In this document: one piece after another, positions 10,021-19,217 of the stretch
How the letters are laid out: each line of letters starts with the position of its first letter
Position numbering within the stretch: the first letter of the stretch is position 1
Assembly: GCA_900177435.1 (NCBI GenBank)
Contig: FXAI01000008.1
Location: 196,126 to 260,125, forward strand
Direction of reading: 5' to 3'
Origin: Alteromonadaceae bacterium Bs31
GTDB lineage: Bacteria; Pseudomonadota; Gammaproteobacteria; Pseudomonadales; Cellvibrionaceae
Length of the DNA stretch: 64,000 bases
Translations under genes and position numbers: made by a program
The notes under the pieces: model-generated
Seen by the model: the letters and a program-made list of their open reading frames with translations, nothing else
Told to the model about the DNA's origin: nothing
Database searches by the model: none

Positions 10021-10112
10021 CTTTGAGCGCGTTCTGTCAACTGGCATGCTTTGTTGTTGCATTGTGCTGCGGCGGAAAACGATCTGCGGGTAGAAAAGCC
10101 AAGGGCTAATGT

Positions 10113-11066
10113 ATGGAATTTAAAGACTATTACAAAATTCTAGGTGTAGAGCCTGATGTAGATGCGAAGGCCATAAAAACGGCTTACCGGAAGCTTGCAC
10201 GTAAATATCACCCGGACATGAACCTCCAGGCTGGCGCCGAAGAGAAATTCAAAGAAATTTCCGAAGCGTATCAAGTGCTCAAAAATAAAAAGCTAAGATC
10301 GGAGTTTGATGAGTTGCGTCAGTATCAGGGGAAAGCTCAACACGGTTTTCAGCCCCCTCCAGGCTGGTCTGCGTCCCATCACTCAAGTACTCGCGGGAGC
10401 GAAGCCTTCAATGGCGAGTTCTCTGAATTTTTTAACTCCATTTTCGGTGGTCGAACTCAGTCTTTTGACTCGTCGGAATATGGCCAGCCGCGGTCTGGGC
10501 AAAGAGGACAGGATATTGAAGTGGAACTGCCAATATTTTTAGAAGAAACACTCAATGATTGCCATAAATCTGTGGAGTTCATAATTCCAGCCGATAGATA
10601 TACTCAAACACAAGCGTATAAAAAACATTTAAAAGTTAAGGTTCCGCAAGGTGTAATGGATGGCGAACGAATTCGCCTGAAAGGACAAGGAAAACCTGGC
10701 CATAATGGCGCTATGGCAGGCGATTTATACTTGCATGTACGCGTCGTACCGCACCCATTGTTTGATGTTCATGGGCATAATATAAGCATCACTATTCCGC
10801 TTGCACCCTGGGAAGCAGCGCTAGGTACCAGGGTGAGTGTTCCCACCTTGGCGGGCAAGATCAATCTCACCATTCCGCCGGATAGCCAGACTGGCGACAA
10901 GTTGCGCGTGAAGGGTAAAGGCCTAAAAACAAAAAAGCAAAGCGGGGATATGTATGCCGTCGTTAAAGTCACGATGCCTAAGGAAACCAGCGCAACAGGC
11001 AAGCGGCTGTGGCAGGAGCTAGCTGCGAGTGAAGACTTTAATCCCAGACAAGAATGGAGTGCGTAG
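10113..11066 (+). CDS. cbpA: CbpA, DnaJ-like co-chaperone
   Basis: 317 aa. The J-domain spans residues 5-70 with the H-P-D tripeptide at 33-35 needed to stimulate DnaK ATPase. A short Gly/Phe-type linker follows, then two DnaJ C-terminal substrate-binding domains (about 125-305). There is no zinc-finger region, which separates CbpA from DnaJ. An AAGGG site precedes the start. It is followed two bases later by its modulator cbpM. Confidence 0.93.
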   Translation: MEFKDYYKILGVEPDVDAKAIKTAYRKLARKYHPDMNLQAGAEEKFKEISEAYQVLKNKKLRSEFDELRQYQGKAQHGFQPPPGWSASHHSSTRGSEAFNGEFSEFFNSIFGGRTQSFDSSEYGQPRSGQRGQDIEVELPIFLEETLNDCHKSVEFIIPADRYTQTQAYKKHLKVKVPQGVMDGERIRLKGQGKPGHNGAMAGDLYLHVRVVPHPLFDVHGHNISITIPLAPWEAALGTRVSVPTLAGKINLTIPPDSQTGDKLRVKGKGLKTKKQSGDMYAVVKVTMPKETSATGKRLWQELAASEDFNPRQEWSA

Positions 11067-11068
11067 CT

Positions 11069-11401
11069 ATGACTGAAGCGCTATTCAGTATTTCATTTAA
11101 AGAGTTATGTCAGGTGGAAGGTATCGAAAGCGAGCTGATTGTTGAAATTGTTGAGTACGGTATAGTCACGCCCTTGGATAAAAATACAGATGCACGCCCC
11201 TATGATCAGTGGCTATTTGATACTGGTACGATTCACTGGATAAAAAAGGCACTGCGTCTACGTCAGGACCTGGAGATTGATTGGTTAGCCATTGCTTTTG
11301 TGATTGATTTAATGCGGCAGAAAGAAACCTTACAGAAAGAAAACGAACTTTATAGACGGCAACTTAAGCGGTTTACAAAAATAAACCCAGCGTCGGATTG
11401 A
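11069..11401 (+). CDS. cbpM: CbpM, modulator of CbpA
   Basis: 110 aa from the ATG two bases after the cbpA stop. An upstream ATG at 11054 would overlap cbpA and add five residues. The MerR-like N-terminal helical part (L-C-Q-V-E-G-I near 12) and the C-terminal coiled helix match CbpM, which binds the CbpA J-domain and blocks DnaK stimulation. Gene order and length agree with the family. Confidence 0.88.
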   Translation: MTEALFSISFKELCQVEGIESELIVEIVEYGIVTPLDKNTDARPYDQWLFDTGTIHWIKKALRLRQDLEIDWLAIAFVIDLMRQKETLQKENELYRRQLKRFTKINPASD

Positions 11402-11414
11402 GATAAAGTGCTTT

Positions 11415-13091
11415 ATGAGCAAGCTAACGCACACTTCTTCTGAGCCAGAGCAGCATCAGCCCCTTATTGTCCAGGGAACAACCATTTCTCCTGGTTTTGC
11501 TCATGGCGTCTTACACCTTCAGCCCGGCTCTCTTGGGCCGATAGATGCGCCCGAACATAATTCCGAGCACAATGTAGAAGAGGAGTTTCATCGGCTTGAT
11601 CAGGCGACCGCCAAGATTTCGGACGATCTAATGTTATTGGCCGGGCGAGTGGAAAAAGAGATTGATGCTCACCTGGCGGAAGTGTTTGGTGTGCATCGGC
11701 AAATACTGGAGGACAGCGCATTAAGGGAGGAGTTGAGAAAAGAAATTGTCGAAAACCTCGTCACCGCCGGTAGTGCGGTGAAAAGCGTTTTCCTGCGTTG
11801 GGAAACACGATTTTTGCTCATGGAATCTGCCATGGCCAGAGAGAAAGGTGATGATCTTCGCGATGTCTCACTGCGCTTACGCAATGCACTGGCAGGTATT
11901 ACCGTTCACCCTCTTGAGGCAATCCCCGAAGATTGCATTTTAGTTACACCACGTTTATTACCTTCAGACACCGTCTTTCTGGGCCGCCGAAAAACAGCTG
12001 CAGTGTTGCTCGAATTCGGAACAACCGGTTCTCATGCTGCCCTGTTTGCTCGACAAATGGGTATACCCTGTATTTCCGGTATTGCTCACATTATGTCACG
12101 TTTGCCTGAAGCTGCTGGAGCGTTGGTTAACGCTCAAAAAGCTGTAGTCACTGTAAATCCAAACCGTGCAATGCAGGCTGTTTTTTCAAAGCAGGAAAAA
12201 GACTATAGCCGTATGCTTCGTTCTGCTAAGGCCAATGCTACCAAACGTGCTATTACGCAAGACGGCATTACCATCCACGTGAAGGCCAATGTGGGCTGTG
12301 CGCAAGATTCACTTACGGCGCAAGACAATGGCGCAGACGGTATTGGCCTCTATCGTTTAGAACAATTCTACATTGGTCGGTCTAATCCCCCGTGTAGTGA
12401 GGAGTTAGTAACAGAAATACGTCATACGCTTACACCTTTTAAAGGTAAACCGGTTTGCTTGAGGCTTTTGGATGTGGGTTCAGACAAGCCACTACCTTTT
12501 ATTGGATTTATGGCGGAAACAAATCCAGCTTTGGGGCGAAGGGGCGTCCGCTTAATGCGTGAATACCCTGAGTTACTCAATACACAACTGCAAGCGGTAA
12601 TCGCTTTGCGTGAGGAGTTTGAGATAGAGCTTCTTGTGCCTATGGTTACCCTACCCCAAGACCTGCGATTTATTAGGGAGGCCTTAACAAAACAGTTCGC
12701 CGGCCTCAATTTCGCAGCGCCTAAGTTGGGCGCTATGATAGAAACACCGGCAGCAGCCTTATCTGCTCGCCTTCTTTCGCCTTATGTGGATTTTATGAGC
12801 TTCGGCACCAATGACCTAACACAGTATACTTTTGCCGCCGACAGAGAAAATGCAGCGGTAGAAGGCTATTTCAAAGATTCATCGGAGGTTATATTTCGAT
12901 TAATTACTATGGTGCACAGTGATGTTCCCTCTATGCCCCTTTCTGTTTGCGGTGAATTAGCCGGCCGCAAAGCGCACACTGCCAAGCTGCTACAATGTGG
13001 TGTGCGCTCTCTCAGTGTGGCGGCTCCTTTGGTCGCTTTGCTTAAGGAGGCGATCAGAGGCGTCAAATTAGATAACAAGCCCATGGGGTGA
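11415..13091 (+). CDS. Phosphoenolpyruvate-protein phosphotransferase (PTS enzyme I paralogue)
   Basis: 558 aa, close to standard enzyme I length. The N-terminal HPr-interacting helical region is followed by the phospho-histidine motif G-S-H-A-A-L-F-A-R (His207). The C-terminal PEP-binding barrel carries S-F-G-T-N-D-L-T-Q-Y and the catalytic Cys near 512 in S-V-C-G-E-L-A-G. It should transfer phosphate from PEP to an HPr-like protein. No HPr or sugar permease lies nearby, so it may be regulatory. It starts 13 nt after cbpM, so it is probably co-transcribed with the chaperone genes, an unusual partnership. Confidence 0.85.
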   Translation: MSKLTHTSSEPEQHQPLIVQGTTISPGFAHGVLHLQPGSLGPIDAPEHNSEHNVEEEFHRLDQATAKISDDLMLLAGRVEKEIDAHLAEVFGVHRQILEDSALREELRKEIVENLVTAGSAVKSVFLRWETRFLLMESAMAREKGDDLRDVSLRLRNALAGITVHPLEAIPEDCILVTPRLLPSDTVFLGRRKTAAVLLEFGTTGSHAALFARQMGIPCISGIAHIMSRLPEAAGALVNAQKAVVTVNPNRAMQAVFSKQEKDYSRMLRSAKANATKRAITQDGITIHVKANVGCAQDSLTAQDNGADGIGLYRLEQFYIGRSNPPCSEELVTEIRHTLTPFKGKPVCLRLLDVGSDKPLPFIGFMAETNPALGRRGVRLMREYPELLNTQLQAVIALREEFEIELLVPMVTLPQDLRFIREALTKQFAGLNFAAPKLGAMIETPAAALSARLLSPYVDFMSFGTNDLTQYTFAADRENAAVEGYFKDSSEVIFRLITMVHSDVPSMPLSVCGELAGRKAHTAKLLQCGVRSLSVAAPLVALLKEAIRGVKLDNKPMG

Positions 13092-13373
13092 GCATGCATT
13101 TCAGTTTGGAGATAACGTGTCTGCCGGTGAATAGTTCCATTTTAAGCTGGCATAAGTAACTTATTAACCCGGCAATTAAATAAGCGCTTCATCACCTATT
13201 TGATGCTCGGCCTTGAAATACTGGCGCAACTGTGCGGAGTTACAGGCACTGTAAGGGCTCGCGCCAGTCTGTAAGCGGCGGCACATCCTTGTGTGGCATT
13301 AACCTAGCAACATAGTGTGTGTTACCGGGTTAATAGTTGCAAAGCTTTAATGCCAATTTATAAAGCAGGCATG
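13092..13373. other. Intergenic region with long-range inverted repeats
   Basis: No gene seen. ACTGGCGC and GCGCCAGT face each other between about 13219 and 13270, and ATTAACC/GGTTAAT lie near 13297-13333. Neither arm is followed by a T-run, so I do not call a terminator. Confidence 0.4.
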
Positions 13374-13490
13374 CTATTTCTGAAGAAAACTCCCTTCTGA
13401 TTTTAATGCTTTCTTTGCCGCCTTTTTTTCCTTTGCGGTATGTAGTGGGGGCTTTTTCTTTTCTTTCGATCCTCTTCTTTCTTTGCTCAT
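13374..13490 (-). CDS. Very small, strongly basic Lys-rich protein
   Basis: 38 aa, starting M-S-K-E-R-R-G-S-K-E and continuing with Lys/Ala-rich helix, including K-E-K-K-A-A-K-K-A. It is preceded by a TTGGAGAA ribosome site 9 nt before the ATG. It resembles a short basic hypothetical protein common in pseudomonads and relatives. Its charge suggests nucleic-acid binding. The function is unknown. Confidence 0.65.
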   Translation of the reverse strand: MSKERRGSKEKKKPPLHTAKEKKAAKKALKSEGSFLQK

Positions 13491-13505
13491 CGTGATATTC
13501 TCCAA

Positions 13506-13688
13506 TTAAGGGTTGTTTTTGTGATGATGCAAGGGCGTTTGCCTAACATTCTCTTGCGTTAGGTTCTGCAGCCCCATGCTAACATTTTTGATATTTTCCT
13601 CTTTCGACTGCTCTTTTTGTAAACGAGAGAGGTGCATTGCCTTTACCCATTCGTCTGTGCGGCGCTGCCAGCCTTTGTCATTTGGCAC
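13506..13688 (-). CDS. Small hydrophilic protein
   Basis: 60 aa with a GTG start placed 5 nt after a strong AAAGGAGAGAG site. It is rich in Gln, Lys and Glu and mostly helical, with no recognised family. The 38-aa basic gene follows 15 nt downstream on the same strand, so the two are probably transcribed together. Confidence 0.55.
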   Translation of the reverse strand: MPNDKGWQRRTDEWVKAMHLSRLQKEQSKEENIKNVSMGLQNLTQENVRQTPLHHHKNNP

Positions 13689-14064
13689 GTTCTCTCTCCT
13701 TTAATCCCGCATGTAGTTACAATTAGTAGAGATGCTTCAATACTCACGGGGAAAAATATCAATTATTTGTTGGTATGTGTGGTAATGGTTCCTAGATGAT
13801 AAGAGATAGAATGGGTATTTCTGTTGATTTGCATAAAGCGGCGTGAGCATAAGATCCCAGTTGGATAATACCTATGTGCATGGCGCCAATGTGCATGGCG
13901 GAGCAATCATTGCTTTTGCGTGAAATTGTATGCGTAAAAAAATATTTACCCGGCGGACCTTCGCGCCGACACTTATTACAAAGTTACTCGACGATTATAG
14001 TCAGGGGGGTTATTTTTGGTCTGTTCGCTACCGCACTGAAAAATCGAAATAAATAAAAAATACA

Positions 14065-14835
14065 ATGCTTGTTTGCCTTAGTAAGCCTATGATGGATGAC
14101 GGAATTTTACGCGGAGCCTGCATACAGATGAATGCTTCTCAGGTTATAGAGAACCGACTGTTAGCTTCGGTAACAGATGAGGTTAGAGTACGCTTAAGTA
14201 GCCATATGGAGCTGGTAACACTGACGCGCGACCAGGTTTTATACGAATCGGGTCGCGCATTAAGCTTTGTTTACTTTCCTGTAGACGCAATAGTGTCATT
14301 ACTCTACGAATTGGCAGATGGTGCATCTACTGAAATTGCCATGATCGGCAAAGAGGGCTTGGTGGGTGTGGCCGTATTTATGGGGGGGGAGAGCACTCCC
14401 AGTCGTGCGGTGGTAATCAGAACAGGTTGCGCTTATCGCATATCTGCGAAGCAGATAAAGGATGAATTTAACCGCCACGGCGAGCTACTCATTCTCATGC
14501 TCCGTTATACGCAATCGTTAATTTCCCAAATGGCTCAGACTGCAATTTGTAATCGGCGACACTCCTTAAGCCAGCAGTTATGCCGCTTTATGCTTCTTTT
14601 TTTGGACCGTGTCAACGACAACCAAATTACCATAACCCATGATATTGTTTCGCAAATACTCGGTGTTCGCCGCGAAGGTGTCACCTCTGCGGCGAGCAGG
14701 TTGCAAAAACTTGGCACCATTGAGTGCCATCGTGGCTATATTCTTGTTCGTGATCGTAGTGGGTTAGAGCAGCATTGTTGTGAATGCTATCAGTCGGTCA
14801 AGTCTGAATCTGAGCGTCTGTTACCCGTAGACTAA
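14065..14835 (+). CDS. Crp/Fnr-family transcriptional regulator
   Basis: Up to 256 aa. An internal ATG at 14128, 11 nt after a GGAG, gives a 235-aa protein and is the likelier start. The cyclic-nucleotide-binding-like beta roll spans about 45-145 and has lost the canonical cAMP-contact motif. The winged helix (about 190-240) holds the recognition segment L-G-V-R-R-E-G-V-T. Cysteines near the C-terminus (C-C-E-C) could bind a metal. Many Crp/Fnr members of this short, degenerate type respond to stress rather than cAMP. It may control the neighbouring glycan cluster (inference). Confidence 0.8.
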   Translation: MLVCLSKPMMDDGILRGACIQMNASQVIENRLLASVTDEVRVRLSSHMELVTLTRDQVLYESGRALSFVYFPVDAIVSLLYELADGASTEIAMIGKEGLVGVAVFMGGESTPSRAVVIRTGCAYRISAKQIKDEFNRHGELLILMLRYTQSLISQMAQTAICNRRHSLSQQLCRFMLLFLDRVNDNQITITHDIVSQILGVRREGVTSAASRLQKLGTIECHRGYILVRDRSGLEQHCCECYQSVKSESERLLPVD

Positions 14836-14907
14836 TGTTATAGAATCGATGGGTCACACCTGTTTATCTTTTTGGTGCTTCTGTTATTGCAAAGCCCTTA
14901 GCGGCGT

Positions 14908-15111
14908 CTATTCGTTGTTTTCAGGCTTATCTCTAGGGGTTTTTCTAAACGGGCCAAATATTTTTTCCGATTGATCTCTAGCGGATTGAGCGCGTGCTTC
15001 ATCTTCAGAGGTCCTTTCAAATTTTTTGATATAGGGGGAAATATCTCTATCTTCCGGGTTTATAAAAGGCGCTTTGTTTTTACTGTTGGTAGGTACTCTA
15101 GTGAAATGCAT
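14908..15111 (-). CDS. Small hydrophilic protein, uncertain
   Basis: 67 aa, charged, rich in Glu, Arg and Pro, probably disordered. A weak GCAGG site lies upstream of the ATG. No homologous family is recognised. It lies in the 660-bp gap between the regulator and the glycosyltransferase cluster. Confidence 0.4.
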   Translation of the reverse strand: MHFTRVPTNSKNKAPFINPEDRDISPYIKKFERTSEDEARAQSARDQSEKIFGPFRKTPRDKPENNE

Positions 15112-15497
15112 AATATTGCCTGCTATCCAAGTTCGCCCTACACAAGTTGTGTACGACTACAGAGTGATGGTAATGGCTATGCCGCTGGAGTTCAGTGCGT
15201 TGGCGAACCATAGCGCCAAACTATTATAGAAAAATTTGCTACTACATACTGGCTGCAAATTACTTGTAATAAAACATTGTTTAGAAAGTTACTTATAAGA
15301 CCTTTTTGTTCGTGGCGATGGAATATCATGTAAATAGTCTCATCAAGGTGTATAGTCGAAGAGGCAGCCCGAGCTGCCGCAGGAAAATTAATCCCTTAGA
15401 TTCGCCATTGCTAGCTGTACATAACAAGATGCAGGCCCCTCTAAGATAAGTTTGTTGCTTCGCTATAACTTAATTAGAAGGTATACCCGTTTCCCTT
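15112..15497. other. Intergenic region upstream of glycan cluster
   Basis: About 390 bp without a convincing gene, presumably containing the promoter of the glycosyltransferase/GH130 unit. A GC-rich palindrome (GGCAGCCCGAGCTGCC) lies at about 15363-15378. Confidence 0.4.
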
Positions 15498-17810
15498 ATG
15501 ACTGGCTCACATACCGATATAAAATCCATAGTATTAATTGGAAATTACCTGCCCAGGCGTTGTGGTATAGCAACGTTTACAGCGGACCTGGAGCAGGCAT
15601 TGTCCGGGCATAGCACCGACTATGAATGCTGGGCCGTAGCAATGAACGACAGGCCAGAGGGTTATGCCTACCCAGATAAAATACGTTTCGAAATAAACCA
15701 AAAGCTACTGCGCGACTACAGCCTTGCGGCTGAATTTTTGAATATTAATAATGTTGATGTGGTTTGTGTGCAGCATGAGTACGGTATATTTGGCGGGCCT
15801 GCCGGTAGTCATATCTTGAAATTATTAGCTGACTTGCGCAAGCCTATTGTTACTACTCTACATACTGTCTTGGCGGAACCGGAGGATGAATATCGAGCGG
15901 TTATGATGCGTTTAGCTGGTTTATCCGATCGCCTTATTGTAATGAGCCAAAAAGCCATTGACCTGCTGCAAACAGTCTATGGCATCGATCCTCGGAAAAT
16001 TTGCTATATCCCCCACGGTATACCGGATATGCCTTTTGTAGACCCAAGCTACTACAAAGAAAAATTTGGTGTACTTGGTAAAAAAATGCTGTTGACCTTT
16101 GGCTTGCTCTCGCAAAACAAAGGTATCGAGTACGCGCTGCAGGCGCTACCTCGGGTGATTGAACAATTTCCGGATATTGCCTATATCGTGCTGGGCGCTA
16201 CGCACCCGCAGGTACTTAAAAACGAGGGTGAAGCTTATCGCTTGGGCCTGCAGCAGCAAGTGCAAAAACTTCACTTGGAAAAACATGTCTTTTTTCAAAA
16301 CAGGTTTGTCAGTTTAAAAGAACTCACCGAGTATTTGTCAGCGGCGGACATATATATAACGCCCTACGATGACCCGGCGCAGATTACCTCTGGCACGCTG
16401 GCCTATGCCATGGGTACGGGCAAACCGGTAGTTTCAACGCCATACTGGTATGCAGAAGAAATGCTGGCGGAAGGGCGGGGTAAACTCGTGCCATTCAAAG
16501 ATGCCGACGCAATGGGTGATGCGCTCATTGATTTACTGGCGAATGATGAAAAGCGCCATTCTATTCGCAAGAACGCCTATGATTATTGCCGCGATGCCGT
16601 GTGGGAAAAAGTTGCCGAAAGATATTTGGCGGTATTTGATGAGGTGAAGGTTGAGCGAAGCCGAAAGCCTCGCCCACAACATTCTTCGTCTGCTTGTTTT
16701 GCTGAAACTGTTATTAGCCAGGAATTACCCATATTAAAACTGGATCACTTGCTGGCGATGACAGATGACGTAGGGGTTCTACAGCACGCCAAGTATGCAA
16801 TCCCCGATCGGAACCACGGCTACTGTACCGATGACAACGCGCGGGCGCTAATCGTCGCTGCAGAAGCCCACAATTTACTGGTGGAACCACCTCAACGGTA
16901 CGAGTTACTGTGCGATCGCTACCTTGCCTTTCTGTTGCATGCCTTTAATCCGGAGAGTGGCCGCTTCCGCAACTTTATGGGTTATGACCGTCGCTGGCAA
17001 GAAGCTGTCGGTTCGGAGGACTCTCATGGGCGTGCGCTTTGGAGCCTGGGCGCTGCTGTTAATCTACTCAAGGACAGCCGCCAATTGCCCATGCTCTTTA
17101 CTTTGTTCAAACAGGCCTTACCTGCAGTGGAAGCGCTCATCCCCTTGCGCTCTATGGCATTTTCTTTGGTGGGTATCCATGCTTACCTGGTGGCGGTTCC
17201 CGGCGATTCCGAGGCGCGGCGGGCGTGTGGCATTCTAGCCGAGCGGATTTACAAAGCCTTTCAGGATAACGCAACACAAGACTGGCCATGGCCTGAGTCT
17301 ATGCTCACTTATGATAATGCCAGGTTAACTCAAGCCCTGATACTCGGCGGGCAAGTTATGCAAAACGCAGCCATGAGCGAGATGGGTCTACGCTCGCTAA
17401 GCTGGCTTTTTTCAATTCAATCCGAGAAGGGGCATTTTGTTCCTATAGGGAACAACGGCTGGTATCGGCGGGGTGAGGCAAAAGCTCGATTTGCGCAACA
17501 ACCCTTGGAGCCTCAGGGGATGATTGATGCCTGTATTGCCGCCTATGAATATAGTCAGGATAAAGAATGGCTCCATCGCACGATGATCGCGTTTAACTGG
17601 TTTCTCGGTCACAACGATCTAAATTTGCCCTTGTACGATGCCAAAACAGGGGGTTGTCGCGATGGATTGGAGAGCGACGGCGCCAATGGTAATCAGGGAG
17701 CGGAATCTTCGCTTGCTTGGCTTATGTCCCTGGCAAGGTTGCACCGATTTTCTGCCAGCCAGGTGTTGGTCTCCAAAGCACCAAAAAACAAGGTAATGGC
17801 GGAGGTTTAG
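15498..17810 (+). CDS. GT4-type glycosyltransferase fused to a C-terminal helical (six-hairpin-like) domain
   Basis: 770 aa, about twice the length of a normal GT4 enzyme. Residues 1-385 form a GT-B glycosyltransferase: R-R-C-G-I-A-T-F near 18, the donor-site loop I-T-S-G-T-L-A-Y-A-M-G, and P-V-V-S-T-P. Residues 410-750 are a helix-rich region with Y-C-T-D-D-N-A-R and repeated Trp/His motifs, resembling an alpha/alpha toroid of glycosidase or epimerase type. It has no signal peptide, so it is cytoplasmic. The next glycosyltransferase starts 3 nt after its stop. It likely builds an alpha- or beta-linked glycan; the sugar is unknown. Confidence 0.8.
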   Translation: MTGSHTDIKSIVLIGNYLPRRCGIATFTADLEQALSGHSTDYECWAVAMNDRPEGYAYPDKIRFEINQKLLRDYSLAAEFLNINNVDVVCVQHEYGIFGGPAGSHILKLLADLRKPIVTTLHTVLAEPEDEYRAVMMRLAGLSDRLIVMSQKAIDLLQTVYGIDPRKICYIPHGIPDMPFVDPSYYKEKFGVLGKKMLLTFGLLSQNKGIEYALQALPRVIEQFPDIAYIVLGATHPQVLKNEGEAYRLGLQQQVQKLHLEKHVFFQNRFVSLKELTEYLSAADIYITPYDDPAQITSGTLAYAMGTGKPVVSTPYWYAEEMLAEGRGKLVPFKDADAMGDALIDLLANDEKRHSIRKNAYDYCRDAVWEKVAERYLAVFDEVKVERSRKPRPQHSSSACFAETVISQELPILKLDHLLAMTDDVGVLQHAKYAIPDRNHGYCTDDNARALIVAAEAHNLLVEPPQRYELLCDRYLAFLLHAFNPESGRFRNFMGYDRRWQEAVGSEDSHGRALWSLGAAVNLLKDSRQLPMLFTLFKQALPAVEALIPLRSMAFSLVGIHAYLVAVPGDSEARRACGILAERIYKAFQDNATQDWPWPESMLTYDNARLTQALILGGQVMQNAAMSEMGLRSLSWLFSIQSEKGHFVPIGNNGWYRRGEAKARFAQQPLEPQGMIDACIAAYEYSQDKEWLHRTMIAFNWFLGHNDLNLPLYDAKTGGCRDGLESDGANGNQGAESSLAWLMSLARLHRFSASQVLVSKAPKNKVMAEV

Positions 17811-17813
17811 GGT

Positions 17814-19163
17814 ATGCGTATTGCCATGTTGTCCCCCATTGCCTGGCGCACGCCACCTCGACACTATGGTCCATGGGAAAATGTGGTCTCATTGTTAACA
17901 GAAGGTTTGGTCAGCCGCGGTATCGACGTAACGCTTTATGCCTCGGGCGATTCTATTACCGGGGCCAGGCTTAAGTCCGTTTGCTTACGAGGCTATGAAG
18001 AAAATACCAAGGTTATTCCAAAGGTAGAGGAATGTTTACATATTTCCGAGTTGTTTGAGCAGGCTGAGGAATTTGATCTTATCCATAATCATTTTGATTT
18101 TCTGCCCTTAAGCTATTCCTCAATGACAACAACGCCTCTTATAACAACGATTCACGGATTTTCGTCACCGGCGATTTTACCCGTTTATAAAAAATACAAT
18201 AATAAAGTGTTTTATATTTCGATTAGCGATGCGGATAGAGCGCCCAGCTTGGATTATTTGGCAACAATTCACCATGGCATTAATCTTAGGCAATTCACCT
18301 ATCAAGCCGAACCAGAAAATTACTTACTTTTCTTTGGTCGCATTCATCAGGATAAAGGTGCGCGGGAGGCTATTGAAATCGCATTGGCCTCGGGTATCAA
18401 GCTGTTAATGGCGGGAATTGTCCAAGATGAGAAATACTTCCAGCAGTTTGTTGTGCCGAAATTACAGCCCGGTAAGGTAGAGTTTTTGGGCAGTGTCGGG
18501 CCAGACCGGCGTAATACCTTACTTGGTGGTGCAAAAGCACTGTTGCACCCTATTTATTTTAACGAGCCTTTTGGGCTTTCGGTGGTTGAAGCTATGGCGT
18601 GTGGCACGCCGGTCATTGCCTTTAACCGTGGCAGCATGCCGGAGTTAATAGACAGTGGCAAAAATGGTTTTTTAGTTGATGACGTAGATCAGGCCGTTGG
18701 CGCTGTGGCTCGTTTAAAGGACATTAGCCGCGGACACTGTCGACGGCATGTAGAACAGTTTTTCAGTGTTGAGCGTATGGTTGATGACTACATAAATGCC
18801 TACCAGCAGGTGATAGATAAAGCAGCGCCTAAATCGCATTACCCCTGGGGGTATCAGAAAACACTAAGCGATAACAAAAAGTATTCCATAAAGGAAACGG
18901 TGATTTTTCCTGGAAAAGATTTTTCTCCCCAGAGCCATCCGCGGCGAGTTAAGCAGCTGGTGGTTGTCGAGGGCACTGCGGTCGCAAAAATTGGTGATCG
19001 CACCCTGTGCCTGGGTGATGGGCAGTCAGTTGATATACCGCACGGTGCCACCTACCGTATGGCTAACCCTTCAAGCAGAGACAATATGATTTATATTGAG
19101 ACGCAAGCGGGTGGACATGCCGGTGAGCAAGGCGTAGAACAGTACAAAGAAGAAGTGTTCTAA
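17814..19163 (+). CDS. GT4 glycosyltransferase fused to a C-terminal cupin
   Basis: 449 aa. The GT-B domain (1-335) has the donor-binding E-P-F-G-L-S-V-V-E-A-M-A-C-G-T-P-V-I signature of GT4 enzymes. Residues about 365-440 form a cupin similar to the C-terminal domain of type II mannose-6-phosphate isomerase/GDP-mannose pyrophosphorylase: V-V-V-E-G-T-A, D-I-P-H-G-A-T-Y-R, and a final I-E-T-Q. This fusion hints at mannose-type donors. The GGAGG ribosome site lies inside the end of the previous gene, so translation is coupled. Confidence 0.8.
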   Translation: MRIAMLSPIAWRTPPRHYGPWENVVSLLTEGLVSRGIDVTLYASGDSITGARLKSVCLRGYEENTKVIPKVEECLHISELFEQAEEFDLIHNHFDFLPLSYSSMTTTPLITTIHGFSSPAILPVYKKYNNKVFYISISDADRAPSLDYLATIHHGINLRQFTYQAEPENYLLFFGRIHQDKGAREAIEIALASGIKLLMAGIVQDEKYFQQFVVPKLQPGKVEFLGSVGPDRRNTLLGGAKALLHPIYFNEPFGLSVVEAMACGTPVIAFNRGSMPELIDSGKNGFLVDDVDQAVGAVARLKDISRGHCRRHVEQFFSVERMVDDYINAYQQVIDKAAPKSHYPWGYQKTLSDNKKYSIKETVIFPGKDFSPQSHPRRVKQLVVVEGTAVAKIGDRTLCLGDGQSVDIPHGATYRMANPSSRDNMIYIETQAGGHAGEQGVEQYKEEVF

Positions 19164-19217
19164 AGCGAAAGCTTTGCGAAAATATTATTAAGCCAGTTTT
19201 AATTTTATCAACTACCA

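Noticed and set aside
13874..14056. 60-codon frame just before the Crp/Fnr gene
   Set aside because: No ribosome site, repetitive Met-Cys start and no domain. It probably lies in the regulator's promoter region.
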